A stretch of DNA of 64,000 nt from Paenibacillus tyrphae (GCF_027925525.1 NZ_BSDJ01000040.1:1-64000); one strand, 5' to 3'; counted from the stretch's first letter, positions 8,194 to 17,567 are shown. Made by a program: numbers and translations. The notes: generated by a model from the sequence alone, not told the origin.

Positions 8194-9240
8194 CTATGAA
8201 AATCGGATCTTTTCCGCCAATCTCGCCGCATCGCGGCCTACCCAGCCGAGCAGGGCTGAGCCCCGGGAAGACTGCCATGGCAGGCCGAGATAAAAAAGGC
8301 CCGATACCGGGCTGACTCCGCCTTGGTGGACAGGGTTCCCCTGTAAATCGATGGCTCTGTCGATCCGTATCCACCGGTAATCGCTGCGGTAACCGGTCGC
8401 CCACACGATATTGCTGACTTCCGCCTCGGTACCGTTTTCGAAAACAATGCGGTTTTGCTTCGTCCCGATCGCTCTTGGCTTAAGCAGCACTTTTCGATCC
8501 GCCATAAGGGATTTCAGTTCGAGTCCGTAAATTTGCTCGGGCTGCCTCTTCAGCCACGAACCGAGAAGGGAGCCTTTATCCGCCTGGATAAATCCGAACA
8601 GGTTGAAATACCAAAAAATATTTTTGCCCAGTACATGCATCGGTTTAAAATGCAGCTCGCTTCCGGCGGACAAATAAACCAGTCGCTCCCGTGACAGCTC
8701 TGCGGCGATCTGCGCGCCCGAATTGCCGGCGCCGACGACAAGCACAGGTCCGTCACGCAGCTCGCGGGGATTCCGGTATGCGCTGCTGTGCATTTGGTAG
8801 ATTTCGTCCGGTAGCCCGGAGGCAAAGCCGGGGACGAAAGGCGTGTGGAACGGACCGGTCGCCACGATGACTTTATCCGCCCGATAGATCCCCCGATTCG
8901 TTTCGACGAGGAAGCCTTGGCTCGTCTTGGTCATCGAAATGACCTGCGTTTGCAATTGAACCGGCAGGGAATAACGTTCCGCGTAAGCTTCTAGGTAGTC
9001 TGCTACTTCGTCCTTGGTTGGCAGTCCGTTCGGATCGCCAGGCATAGGCATGCCCGGCAGCGCATATTTTCGAGGCGTGAACAGCACCAAGGAGTCATAG
9101 CGGTTCCTCCAGCTGTTTCCGATGCGGTCGCTTGCATCCAACAAGGTAAACGACACCGCTTGTTGTTTCAAATAATATCCCATCGCGAGACCGGCTTGTC
9201 CGGCTCCGATCACCAGCACGTCAACCTGCTTCATCCTCAT
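8194..9240 (-). CDS. Flavin-containing monooxygenase-like NAD(P)/FAD oxidoreductase (CzcO type)
   Basis: A 348-residue enzyme with an N-terminal FAD-binding GAGQAG motif, a second dinucleotide motif GAGNSGAQIA for NAD(P)H near the middle, and the ATGYR segment common to group B flavin monooxygenases. The sequence GNSWRNRYDSLVLFTPRKYALPG near residue 42 is also characteristic of this group. It probably uses NADPH and oxygen to oxidise a small molecule in the cytoplasm; the substrate is unknown. The start is ATG 9240 or ATG 9234; AAGGAG lies 4 or 10 bases upstream respectively. It may be co-transcribed with the glyoxalase-like gene. Confidence 0.85.
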   Translation of the reverse strand: MRMKQVDVLVIGAGQAGLAMGYYLKQQAVSFTLLDASDRIGNSWRNRYDSLVLFTPRKYALPGMPMPGDPNGLPTKDEVADYLEAYAERYSLPVQLQTQVISMTKTSQGFLVETNRGIYRADKVIVATGPFHTPFVPGFASGLPDEIYQMHSSAYRNPRELRDGPVLVVGAGNSGAQIAAELSRERLVYLSAGSELHFKPMHVLGKNIFWYFNLFGFIQADKGSLLGSWLKRQPEQIYGLELKSLMADRKVLLKPRAIGTKQNRIVFENGTEAEVSNIVWATGYRSDYRWIRIDRAIDLQGNPVHQGGVSPVSGLFYLGLPWQSSRGSALLGWVGRDAARLAEKIRFS

Positions 9241-9519
9241 CAAGCTCCTTAAACGACGTTATAGTTAATTAAAAATTATAAACATATGATCACTCATTCA
9301 TATATTTATATTGTAAAATAGTTCATCCAACAGTTCAAGAGAAAAATTCAGATAACTTTTTAGCAGCAGGAATAAGCAGCCGGGAAAGGGCATCCGAAGG
9401 AAAATTTACCGATTGAATGCGCGCACACCGTAGGAGAGTTTCGTTACTTCTAAATTTAACCTTTCTATATTTTGTAAACTGTATATAATGGATGGTATAC
9501 CAATCGGAGGTGTTTCATT

Positions 9520-9588
9520 ATGCAAAAAAGCTTGGCCTATTCACTCAACCTAAGGATTACAGGAAAGTTAAAACAACAAGCGGCATGA
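9520..9588 (+). CDS. Putative leader peptide 1 upstream of the MFS efflux gene
   Basis: A 22-codon reading frame beginning MQKSLAYSLNLRIT with a strong ribosome site (GGAGG at 9506-9510, 9 bases upstream), so it is probably translated. A TATAAT at 9484-9489 and a palindrome TGGTATACCA at 9493-9502 precede it. Its TGA overlaps the ATG of a second mini-ORF. Short translated leaders are known before drug-efflux and ribosome-protection genes, where stalling controls the downstream gene. The rest of the 9241-9519 stretch shows no gene. Confidence 0.55.
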   Translation: MQKSLAYSLNLRITGKLKQQAA

Positions 9589-9617
9589 CCCGTCCATCGG
9601 TGTGCAAGAGGCGATAG
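9585..9617 (+). CDS. Putative leader peptide 2 (MTRPSVCKRR)
   Basis: Ten codons overlapping leader 1 through ATGA, so translation could be coupled. The peptide ends in Lys-Arg-Arg, which resembles the basic-x-basic stall motifs known in macrolide-responsive leaders. Whether it is translated is not certain, because it lacks its own ribosome site. Confidence 0.4.
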   Translation: MTRPSVCKRR

Positions 9618-9651
9618 CGTAAGAAACCGTACTGCCCTGTGTGACGTGCTG

Positions 9652-9668
9652 TCTGCCGGAAAGGCGGA
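9652..9668 (+). promoter_or_regulatory. Hairpin masking the MFS ribosome-binding site
   Basis: TCTGCC (9652-9657) can pair with GGCGGA (9663-9668) across a 5-base loop. The second arm contains most of AAGGCGG, the only ribosome site for the ATG at 9678. This fits translational attenuation by the upstream leaders. Confidence 0.45.
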
Positions 9669-9677
9669 TCTGATTAC

Positions 9678-10919
9678 ATGAAATTTCACGCGTCACAAGT
9701 TTATAAGATTAAAGTCTTTATGACGTCGCTCGCCAATGCGACGGCTTTTACGACCTACGCGGTCTATTACATAAGTCAACTCGGATTGAATCCGTTCGAG
9801 CTGCTGCTCGTTGGTACGGTTTTGGAAGTGACGGTATTGATTTTCGAAGGAATTACGGGTGCGGTCGCCGATACGTATGGCCGACGTCTGTCGGTTATTG
9901 CGGGGATGCTGGTGATCGGAGGCGCATATGTGCTGGAAGGCAGCGCGCCGTGGCTCGGAGGCGTCAGTCCTTTAATTTCGCTGTTCGTGTGGATATTGAT
10001 TGCCGAATGCATTCGGGGCGTCGGGGAGACGCTGATCAGTGGAGCCGACACGGCTTGGATCGTTGATGAAGTCGGCGAGCAGAATGTGGGGCGCCTTTTC
10101 CTGGAAGGCAAGCGCTTGTCGCTTGTCGCTACGCTGATCGGCATCGCGCTAAGTGTCGGGCTGTCCACGCTTGCGCCTAATCTGCCTTATGTTTTTAGCG
10201 GCCTGATGTTTCTCGGCCTAGGGGCGTTTTTACTCCTTTTTATGAAGGAAACCCAATTCGTTCGTCCGGAGCGGCTGGACAAATTCTCCTATTGGCAGGA
10301 GATGAAGTCGACGTGGCTATCCGGAGCACGGGTAATACGCCGCCAGCCGGTGCTGCTGATGATTCTCGTCGTCACGCTGTTCAGCGGCGCGGCGTCGGAA
10401 GGCTACGACCGGCTCTGGGAAGCGCATCTGATCAAGGAGATCGGTTTCCCGGCCGAATTGCCGTTCTCGATGGCGATGTGGTTCGGCTTGATCTCCGTCC
10501 TCACGACATTCCTCAGTCTGATTGTCGTACGACTGGCTGAGAAGCGATTGGATATGAGCAGCGAACGGGTGGTCGTCGTGGCGATGTTCGTTTTGACCGG
10601 CTTGCGGGTTGCGGCCATCTTGTCGTTTGCTTTTGCTCCCGGCTTTGCTTGGGCGCTTGGCTCCGTACTTGCGCTTGGTATCATTGGAGCGCTCAGCGGG
10701 CCGATCTATGACACGTGGCTTAATCTGAACATCGAAGGCAAAGTCCGGGCGACCGTGCTTTCGATGATCAATCAATCGGATGCGCTCGGCCAGACGGGGG
10801 GCGGTCCGTTCGTTGGATGGGTCGGCAGCCGTCTGTCGCTTCGGGCGTCCCTTGTGACCGCCGCAGTGCTGCTGCTGCCGATTTTGGCCGTGTTCGGCCG
10901 GACGCTGCGTAAACGATAA
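9678..10919 (+). CDS. MFS drug-efflux transporter (DHA3-like)
   Basis: A 413-residue integral membrane protein with about 12 hydrophobic segments and the MFS loop signature GAVADTYGRRLSV after TM2. The acidic pair in ADTAWIVDEV in the middle of the N half is typical of the DHA3 group, which includes Tet and macrolide (Mef-like) exporters. It likely expels a drug by proton antiport. The AAGGCGG ribosome site lies 10 bases upstream within a hairpin, behind two mini-ORFs, which suggests induction by a translation inhibitor. The gene is monocistronic. The family is secure; the substrate is a guess. Confidence 0.85.
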   Translation: MKFHASQVYKIKVFMTSLANATAFTTYAVYYISQLGLNPFELLLVGTVLEVTVLIFEGITGAVADTYGRRLSVIAGMLVIGGAYVLEGSAPWLGGVSPLISLFVWILIAECIRGVGETLISGADTAWIVDEVGEQNVGRLFLEGKRLSLVATLIGIALSVGLSTLAPNLPYVFSGLMFLGLGAFLLLFMKETQFVRPERLDKFSYWQEMKSTWLSGARVIRRQPVLLMILVVTLFSGAASEGYDRLWEAHLIKEIGFPAELPFSMAMWFGLISVLTTFLSLIVVRLAEKRLDMSSERVVVVAMFVLTGLRVAAILSFAFAPGFAWALGSVLALGIIGALSGPIYDTWLNLNIEGKVRATVLSMINQSDALGQTGGGPFVGWVGSRLSLRASLVTAAVLLLPILAVFGRTLRKR

Positions 10920-10929
10920 AGAACGGCAA

Positions 10930-10958
10930 GAGGGTGTCCCAAAAATTGGGACACCCTC
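10930..10958. repeat. Perfect inverted repeat after the MFS gene
   Basis: Thirteen-base arms starting GAGGGTGTCCCAA pair perfectly across AAA. There is no T-run on either strand, so it is not a classical terminator, though it may stop or protect transcripts. Confidence 0.6.
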
Positions 10959-11059
10959 TCAGGCGCTTTGCGCATGCTATGTTTATGGATTAAATGTTCT
11001 GCAATGTTCAACTGCGCCGCATGGCGGTTCGTACAAACCGTCTGCTTCGGGCGGCACTT

Positions 11060-11929
11060 TTATCCGTTGACAATCTCGCCGCCGTTGATATGCAGAAATT
11101 GGCCGGACATATAGGAAGAATCGTCCGACGCGAGGAACACATAGGCCGGTCCCAGCTCTTCGGGCTGCCCGGGCCGTTTCATCGGTGTGTCGCCGCCGAA
11201 TTTCGCCACCTTCTGCTCATCGAACGTCGAAGGGATCAGCGGCGTCCAAATCGGTCCCGGCGCGACGCCGTTCACACGGATGCCCTTGCCGGCCACGTTC
11301 ATCGACAGCGAACGGGTGAAGGAGACGATCGCACCTTTGGTTGCCGAGTAATCGATCAACTGGGGATTGCCCCGGTACGCCGTAATCGAGGCCGTGTTGA
11401 TGATGGACGATCCTTCCTTTAGATGCGGCATCGCCGCTTTCGTCATATAAAAGAACGAAAACAGATTCGTCCGGAACGTCCGCTCCAGCTGCTCCTGCGA
11501 AACATCCTCGATGCCAGGCTGCGGATGCTGCTCGCCCGCATTGTTCACGAGAATATCCAGCTTGCCGAAGGTATCGACCGTCCGCATCACGGCTTCCCGG
11601 CAAAACGATTCGTCCCCTATATCGCCCTGAATCAGCAGACATTTCCGCCCTTCCGCTTCAATCAGACGTTTCGTCTCCTCCGCATCCCCGGTTTCGTTCA
11701 AATAGACGATGGCCAGATCCGCTCCTTCAGCCGCAAAGCAAACCGCCGCTGCGCACCCGATGCCGCTGTCCCCGCCTGTAATCACCGCAACCTTCCCATG
11801 CAGCTTTCCGCTCCCTTTATAGTTTCGGTCTACCGCTTTTGGCTTAGGGGTCATGCGGCTTTCAATGCCCGGCTGCCGATCCTGATGCTGTGCCGGCATC
11901 GTTTGCTTCTCCGTTTGACCTGTGCTCAT
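11060..11929 (-). CDS. Short-chain dehydrogenase/reductase, general-stress type (YdaD/YhdF-like)
   Basis: A 289-residue SDR with an unusual hydrophilic 45-residue N-terminal extension typical of the Bacillus stress SDR group. Motifs: cofactor loop TGGDSGIG, NNAGEQHPQ, and the catalytic Ser (NTASITAYRG) with Tyr-x-x-x-Lys (YSATKGA). The C-terminal INGGEIVNG is also typical. It is an NAD(P)-dependent cytoplasmic oxidoreductase of unknown substrate. The ATG has GGAGAGGAG upstream. It lies 49 bases downstream of the YdaT-like gene and is probably co-transcribed from the sigma-B-type promoter at 12399-12423. Confidence 0.9.
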   Translation of the reverse strand: MSTGQTEKQTMPAQHQDRQPGIESRMTPKPKAVDRNYKGSGKLHGKVAVITGGDSGIGCAAAVCFAAEGADLAIVYLNETGDAEETKRLIEAEGRKCLLIQGDIGDESFCREAVMRTVDTFGKLDILVNNAGEQHPQPGIEDVSQEQLERTFRTNLFSFFYMTKAAMPHLKEGSSIINTASITAYRGNPQLIDYSATKGAIVSFTRSLSMNVAGKGIRVNGVAPGPIWTPLIPSTFDEQKVAKFGGDTPMKRPGQPEELGPAYVFLASDDSSYMSGQFLHINGGEIVNG

Positions 11930-11978
11930 GTTCGATCGCTCCTCTCCAGGTTTTAAATTGTATTTGTTAAGCGAAAAG

Positions 11979-12359
11979 CTAAGAGTAATTATGCGATGTC
12001 TCCACAGTGCCGTCTTTGCGGTGCACGATCGCGCTCGTATTCGCGTCGGAGGCCCATTGCTTCGCCTGCTTCACCGCCTCAGGCTTGGTGTCGGCTTGAT
12101 AACGGACCTTCCCGCCTTCCTCTTTAACGGCCCACCCGTTCTCATGAGGAACGACGTGGAGCTTGGTGGGGCGTTTCTCCTGCGGATGCTTCGGATGCTC
12201 TTCGTTCCATTCCTTCGCTTGAGCGGTAGCAATCGCAATTGCCCGCCCTTCTTCGTATCCTTCATCCAGCAGAGCATTGGCGATGTCGACGGCCTTTTCC
12301 CTCACTCGAGGCTCCAGGTTTTTCATGGAAACCGGATAATCTCGTTTGTTCCATGGCAT
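11979..12359 (-). CDS. YdaT-like stress protein (DUF2188)
   Basis: A 126-residue soluble protein. The N-terminal half, beginning MPWNKRDYPVSMKNL, is helical. The C-terminal half has the DUF2188 pattern KLHVVPHENGWAVKEEG...ADTKPEAVKQAKQWA...IVHRKDGTV. In Bacillus subtilis, ydaT is a sigma-B general stress gene of unknown biochemical role. Here it is the first gene of a stress pair with the SDR, and a sigma-B-type promoter stands 40 bases before its start. The ribosome site GGAGAGGAGGG is strong. Confidence 0.85.
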   Translation of the reverse strand: MPWNKRDYPVSMKNLEPRVREKAVDIANALLDEGYEEGRAIAIATAQAKEWNEEHPKHPQEKRPTKLHVVPHENGWAVKEEGGKVRYQADTKPEAVKQAKQWASDANTSAIVHRKDGTVETSHNYS

Positions 12360-12398
12360 GGAACACCCTCCTCTCCTGAATGGCCTTACGCTTCTTAC

Positions 12399-12423
12399 TT
12401 ACCCGCCGGGCCTGCGATGAAAC
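12399..12423 (-). promoter_or_regulatory. Sigma-B-type promoter of the YdaT/SDR operon
   Basis: On the minus strand GTTTCA (12423-12418), 13 bases, then GGGTAA (12404-12399), close to the Bacillus sigma-B consensus GTTTAA-N12-14-GGGTAT. The two genes behind it are sigma-B genes in Bacillus, which supports the call. Confidence 0.65.
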
Positions 12424-12444
12424 AAGCGTCCCGAAGCTTCCCTA

Positions 12445-12612
12445 CTATAAAATAGACGCATAGAGAGGCAAGGTTCGTTCGATCTCCTTCAACGCGGCGA
12501 ATATCTCCGGTTTCGCTTTGACCGCATGCAAAACAAAAAAGCCGCCGCCCGACGATCCGTCAGGCGCGCAGCCTTTTCCCTTCTTGCGTATTAACCTTTG
12601 CAATCGCATCAT
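12445..12612 (-). CDS. Possible small protein of 55 residues after dedA
   Basis: An open frame that starts ATG-ATG 15 bases after the dedA stop. The C terminus, KAKPEIFAALKEIERTLPLY, has natural amino-acid and codon composition. The ribosome site is poor, and a terminator-like hairpin at 12535-12571 lies inside it. It could be a real small gene or the tail of a decayed one. Confidence 0.3.
   Translation of the reverse strand: MMRLQRLIRKKGKGCAPDGSSGGGFFVLHAVKAKPEIFAALKEIERTLPLYASIL
12535..12571 (-). terminator. Candidate terminator of the AI-2E/PssA-like/DedA operon
   Basis: On the minus strand GCCTGACG and CGTCGGGC pair around GAT, followed by GGCGGC and six T. It overlaps the doubtful 55-residue frame. 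Confidence 0.45.
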
Positions 12613-12627
12613 AGCTTGTCCGTGCTG

Positions 12628-13161
12628 TTATTTCGAGAAAAACCGGTGCATCAGCGACGCATGGAAATGCGAGAAGTCGATCTGCGCCCCGATAAAATAG
12701 CCGATGGAGATAAACAGTACGCACCAACTGAACGCGCCGACAGCCGAGAACAGCAAATATTTGCGCTTGCCCATGCCGATGACACCGGACAAGTAGCAGG
12801 TCAAATGACGGATGCCGGGAATGAAATAGCCGAAGCTGACCGTCCAAGGCCCGTAACGCTGGAACCAGGCTTCCACTTTTTCCAGCCGTTCCGGGGTCAG
12901 CTTAATCCATTTGCCGTGCTTCCACAGCAGCGGCTTGCCGAACTTGCGGCCAAGCGTGTAGCTGCAAAGCATGCCGGTCATCGCTCCCGCGAGACTGACG
13001 GCGACCGAGATCGAATAATTCAGCATACCGACCGACGCCAAATAACCGATGAAGGTCATCAGCAGCTCGTCGGGGATGGGCAAGCCTACAATGCCGAGCG
13101 CCAGGCTGAAGAATAAAGCGATATATCCGTACTGTAAGATCATCTCCTGTATAAATTGCAT
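12628..13161 (-). CDS. DedA-family membrane protein
   Basis: A 177-residue membrane protein with the DedA/SNARE-associated domain: LGIVGLPIPDELLMTFIGYLA, then AGAMTGMLCSYTLGRKFG, the glycine-rich FGYFIPGIRHLTCYLSG with the conserved Arg (R of GIRH), and a closing hydrophobic helix. DedA proteins are linked to lipid scrambling/flipping and proton-motive-force homeostasis. It is the third gene of a membrane operon. In Bacillus subtilis the dedA-family ybfM likewise sits next to pssA, so the partnership with the PssA-like gene upstream is conserved although psd is missing here. Confidence 0.9.
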   Translation of the reverse strand: MQFIQEMILQYGYIALFFSLALGIVGLPIPDELLMTFIGYLASVGMLNYSISVAVSLAGAMTGMLCSYTLGRKFGKPLLWKHGKWIKLTPERLEKVEAWFQRYGPWTVSFGYFIPGIRHLTCYLSGVIGMGKRKYLLFSAVGAFSWCVLFISIGYFIGAQIDFSHFHASLMHRFFSK

Positions 13162-13191
13162 GCGGACACAGCTCCTCTCCAGCCGTAGGTG

Positions 13192-13743
13192 CTAGACGTT
13201 CTCGGTATCGTAATCGTACACGGCTTTGTTTGGACGAAATGCGGGAATCTTGATCGTGCTGATCATCAGGAAAGAAAGTCCGACAATGACCAGTACCGTC
13301 ACCGCCAAAAGATGCGATGGCGGGTTCCACAAGGCAAAAGCGGACAACAGACAGCCTGCTCCGGTAATTGGCAGACCGATATGACAGCGGTTTTGACAGG
13401 TTTTTACGTTGAAGCGGGCCAGCCGCAGCGCGCCGCATACCATGAACAACCCGGTCAGCAGCGTACCGTATAGCGGCAGCTCGCGCAGGGCGACGACATA
13501 AATAATGATAGCCGGCGCGGCGCCGAAGGAAATCAGCTCCGATAAGGAACGAAGCTCCTTGGCGAATTCGCCCGACAGCTCCAGCTTTTCCGCGATATAG
13601 CCGCCGAACATGTCCAGCAAGGCCGCAATCGCGACCAGCAGCACCGCGGAAAGCACCTTGCCGTGAAACGCCAGCAGGAGCGAAACCATGCCTATACCCA
13701 GCCCCGCTGCTACGAACACAAACGGGATCGATTTTCTTAACAT
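13192..13743 (-). CDS. PssA-like CDP-alcohol phosphatidyltransferase homologue with a degenerate active site
   Basis: A 183-residue membrane protein. By alignment from memory it follows Bacillus phosphatidylserine synthase along its length, for example FVCGALRLARFN-like and GLPITGAG segments. The family motif D-x2-D-G-x2-A-R-x8-G-x3-D-x3-D is kept in register but broken: D44, G48 and A51 are present, while the other key positions read G47 (for D), E52 (for R), A61 (for G), R65 (for D) and E69 (for D). It should therefore not catalyse the usual reaction. The start is ATG 13743, because AGGAGG is 10 bases upstream; the ATG at 13752 would leave only 1 base. It sits between the AI-2E-family gene and dedA. 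Confidence 0.8.
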   Translation of the reverse strand: MLRKSIPFVFVAAGLGIGMVSLLLAFHGKVLSAVLLVAIAALLDMFGGYIAEKLELSGEFAKELRSLSELISFGAAPAIIIYVVALRELPLYGTLLTGLFMVCGALRLARFNVKTCQNRCHIGLPITGAGCLLSAFALWNPPSHLLAVTVLVIVGLSFLMISTIKIPAFRPNKAVYDYDTENV

Positions 13744-13748
13744 TGTGA

Positions 13749-14786
13749 TCATTCCTCCTTAGGGGATGGGGGAAGCGCAAGGCGAATCGGCTGTCCCACC
13801 GTTTGAACCTCCAATAAATCAAGGATAAATACGAATGTCGGAATTCCGACGATCAGGCCCCAGATTCCGAAGAAATGCTCGGAGAACAGGAGCACGATAA
13901 AGGTGTAAAAGATCGGCAGATGCGTCTTCGAAGCCATCAGCCGTGGATTGAGCACGTAGGCTTCCAAGGCGTGAATCAAGGTAATTGTCACGACCAGATA
14001 GATGACATAGACAAACCCGCCAAGGCTGAACGCAATAGCGCACAGCGGAATCAGCGAGATAAATACGCCGGCGACGGGAATCAAGCCAAGAACGAAGATT
14101 AGGAGCGCCAGGCCGAACAAATTGGGAAAGCCCATCGCCCATAAGGCGATTGTCGTCAGCACGCAGTTGATCAGTGCAATCAGCAGCTGGGTTTCGATCA
14201 CTTTGCCGAAGGTGAGGACGAATTTTTGGCCGAAGTATTCGATTTCTTCCACCAGCCATCCGATCTTGCTCGCCCGAAGCTTGTGCGTGAACCGGATGAC
14301 GCTCGATTTGCTGAGCAGTAAAATCAAGCTCATAATGACGGCCAGAAACCATTCGAAGCCCCAATGGCCGACCCTTTTGATCATATCCAATCCGGGCTTG
14401 ATGATGCTGTGAAGGTCGAGCTGATGAACGACGGAGACGAGATAGCTCACGATTTCGTTCTGCGGATGAGCGTATACGTGCTTGACGGTGACGATCAGTT
14501 GACCTATTTCGTGAACGAGGGAGGGAAACACTTTGAAGCCCCCGGCCACCAGTACCGCGACAAACAAAACGTACAGAATGGAGAGCAGCAGCTTGGAATC
14601 GACAGGAATGATCGGTTTAATCCAGCGATGGACCAAGTGATGAAGACGATCCATAAGGAACGTCATCAAAAATGTCAACAAGATGAGGTTCAGCATGCCT
14701 CTCAGCCAGAACAACAGCAGGCAGAAGAGCGCGAGAATGCCGAAGCGCCGCACATCTTTTCTTTGAAGAAAGGCCATCATATTCAT
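13749..14786 (-). CDS. AI-2E family (PerM/YtvI-like) transporter
   Basis: A 345-residue protein with about eight transmembrane segments. It carries the family-typical C-terminal region: FGLALLIFVLGLIPVAGVFISLIP, then an amphipathic stretch, HALEAYVLNPRLMASKTHLPI and FFGIWGLIVGIPTFVFILDLL. Members include autoinducer-2 exporters and sodium/proton antiporters. ATG 14786 is chosen because AAAGGATG precedes it at suitable distance; the ATG ten codons upstream has no ribosome site. It is first in the operon, and its stop codon overlaps the reading frame of the PssA-like gene. It is divergent from the next two-component system. Confidence 0.85.
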   Translation of the reverse strand: MNMMAFLQRKDVRRFGILALFCLLLFWLRGMLNLILLTFLMTFLMDRLHHLVHRWIKPIIPVDSKLLLSILYVLFVAVLVAGGFKVFPSLVHEIGQLIVTVKHVYAHPQNEIVSYLVSVVHQLDLHSIIKPGLDMIKRVGHWGFEWFLAVIMSLILLLSKSSVIRFTHKLRASKIGWLVEEIEYFGQKFVLTFGKVIETQLLIALINCVLTTIALWAMGFPNLFGLALLIFVLGLIPVAGVFISLIPLCAIAFSLGGFVYVIYLVVTITLIHALEAYVLNPRLMASKTHLPIFYTFIVLLFSEHFFGIWGLIVGIPTFVFILDLLEVQTVGQPIRLALPPSPKEE

Positions 14787-14979
14787 ACGAACATCCTTTC
14801 GATGGGAACGCGCCAAGTTTGTCTGCCAACATTATAACGCGCCGTTGTGTACTTCATGTGTCCTATCGGCAAAAGAAGGCTCTTGTTTTAATTGCTGCCC
14901 GGAACACACGAAAAACACAAAACACATGTATAATGGAACAGGTAAGCACGTTACCGGATAAACAGGAGTTGTCATTGCT

Positions 14980-15656
<677 letters not shown>

Positions 15657-15660
<4 letters not shown>

Positions 15661-17411
15661 GAAAAGGCGGCGTTACCTTCAAGCTGTTCGCGATCACAGC
15701 GTCTTTTTTCTTGTTGTTTTATGCAATCGTTCTACTCGGGCAATTGCTATTTTTTGAGAAGTTTTACCAGAATCAGAGATTGGCCGGATTGGAAAAAAAG
15801 CTGCAGTCCTTTAGCGAGCAGTATGCATCGAACCGTTGGGACGAGCCGCGTATCACCCGCGAGATGGGGCTGTTTATCAGCCAAAATAAAGCCCAGCTCG
15901 CAATCTTGAATCCAGAAGGAAAGGTGAAATACGACAATTTTTTTCGCATCGTCATCCGTGACGATAAAGGCGCTTCGGTCAAGATTTCCTTGATGCTGCT
16001 GTCCGAGTCCGACCAGAAGGAATTGCTGGCGGCCCACTTGCAGCGTGGCGACCGGATTCAGGTCGAGGGCGTATTCGATGACGAACAGACCAAAGAATTG
16101 ATCTACCCGCTCGTCATAAAAAAAGCCGGAATGAAGGACATCGGCAGCGCGGAAACCAGCAGCATCGAAGGTCCGTTGGAGCAAATTTCCGGCGTCATCA
16201 CCGACGCACTGCTGCCCAGCCCGAATCTATGGAACTTGCGCCAGGGCTTATTGTACCTTGCCATTGACGACTGGTTCCCGCTTACCGACGAGCAGAAAGC
16301 CGATTTGCAGAGCGGCAAAATGATCGAAAAGGAATGGACGGAGACGCTTACCGGCGTGCGCAGCTTTATCGCGGTTCAGCCCGTGATCCGCGAGGGCAAA
16401 GTGAGCGAGCTGCTCTTCGCGGTCACCTCGCTGCAGCAGATTAGCGAGGCTTACGACGCGCTGCGGCTGTTCTACCTATATATCGCGATTGGCGGCATTG
16501 TGCTGATCTTGCTGCTCTCGCTGATTTTTTCCAAATTCGTGACCAAACCGCTTCTTGCGCTTAACAAAATCGCGCTGCGCATGGCCAAGCTGGACTTCTC
16601 CGCCAAATCGCCCATCCGGGGTAACGACGAGTTCGGCAGCTTGTCCCTCAGCTTGAACAGCTTGTCCGAAACGCTGGATCATACGCTCAAGGAGCTGCAT
16701 CAGGCCAACGAGCAGCTTCGGGCGGATATGGAGCAGAAGCAGCGGATGGAGCAGCGGCAGAAGGAGTTTGTCTCCAACGCCTCCCATGAATTGAAGACGC
16801 CGCTCAGCATTGTCAAGGGGTTTGCCGAGGGGCTGCGGGACGGCATCAGCGAAAGCAAGCGCGAGAGATATTTGGAAGTGATTCTGGACGAAACCGGAAA
16901 AATGGAAGACCTCGTCAAAGATATGCTGGAGCTGACGAAGCTGGAATCCAAGACCATCAAGCTGAAGAAGAGCCGGTTTATGGTAAGCGAGCTGATCGAG
17001 GATATCGTCGACAAGCTGTCGCATCATTTGAACGAAAAGGGATTGAAGGTCGTTCATATGGCTGCGGGCGAGCATCCCGTCTATGCGGATCAATCCAAGA
17101 TCGAGCAGGTGCTGTTCAACATCTTGATCAATGCAATCCGTCATGCCGTGCCTAGCAGCGAAATTACCGTCCGCATCGAAAGCGACGGGGAGCGGCTCAA
17201 AGTCTCCATCGATAACGAGGGAGAGAACATTCCCGAGGATCAACTGGATGACATCTGGGAACGATTTTACCGTGCGGAACGCTCTCGCAACCGGAAAACC
17301 GGGGGAACGGGGCTGGGCCTGGCGATCGTCAAGCATATTTTGGAGCTGCACGAAAGCCGTTACGGGGTAACGAATACCGAGAAGGGCGTCAGTTTTTATT
17401 TTTTGTTATAA
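15657..17411 (+). CDS. Sensor histidine kinase with a large extracytoplasmic domain
   Basis: A 584-residue kinase: TM1 (about 12-36), an extracytoplasmic region of about 240 residues, TM2 (about 278-300), HAMP, coiled coil, HisKA with His377 in NASHELKTP, and HATPase with QVLFNILINAI, a D-x-G-x-x box and RKTGGTGLGLAIVKHI. The sensor region contains an OB-like stretch (GASVKISLMLLSESDQKELLAA...GDRIQVEGVFDDEQT) that I do not match to a named sensor family. It works with the overlapping regulator. It ends at a terminator at 17433-17494. Confidence 0.93.
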
Positions 17412-17432
17412 GCCGGAAAGCAAGTCACGCAG

Positions 17433-17494
17433 AAAAGCATCGGTTGGATCGACTCCGGGTTCGGAGCTCGACAAGACCGGCGCTTTTCATTTTA
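17433..17494 (+). terminator. Terminator of the second two-component operon
   Basis: Outer arms AAAAGC and GCTTTT with inner CGGT/ACCG pairing, followed by a T-rich tail. The loop is long. Confidence 0.6.
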
Positions 17495-17507
17495 TTTACA
17501 GAAAAGG

Positions 17508-17537
17508 TTGACGTATTCCTGGGGGCTCGTTTATGAT
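17508..17537 (+). promoter_or_regulatory. Sigma-A-type promoter of the GH16 gene
   Basis: TTGACG (17508-17513), 18 bases, TATGAT (17532-17537), 30 bases before the start codon. Confidence 0.65.
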
Positions 17538-17567
17538 AATCCAAATGATGGAAGGGAGGAACGGTCT

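Noticed and set aside
10930..10958. Inverted repeat as rho-independent terminator or IS end
   Set aside because: No T-run follows, and no transposase or target duplication is visible; kept as an unexplained inverted repeat.
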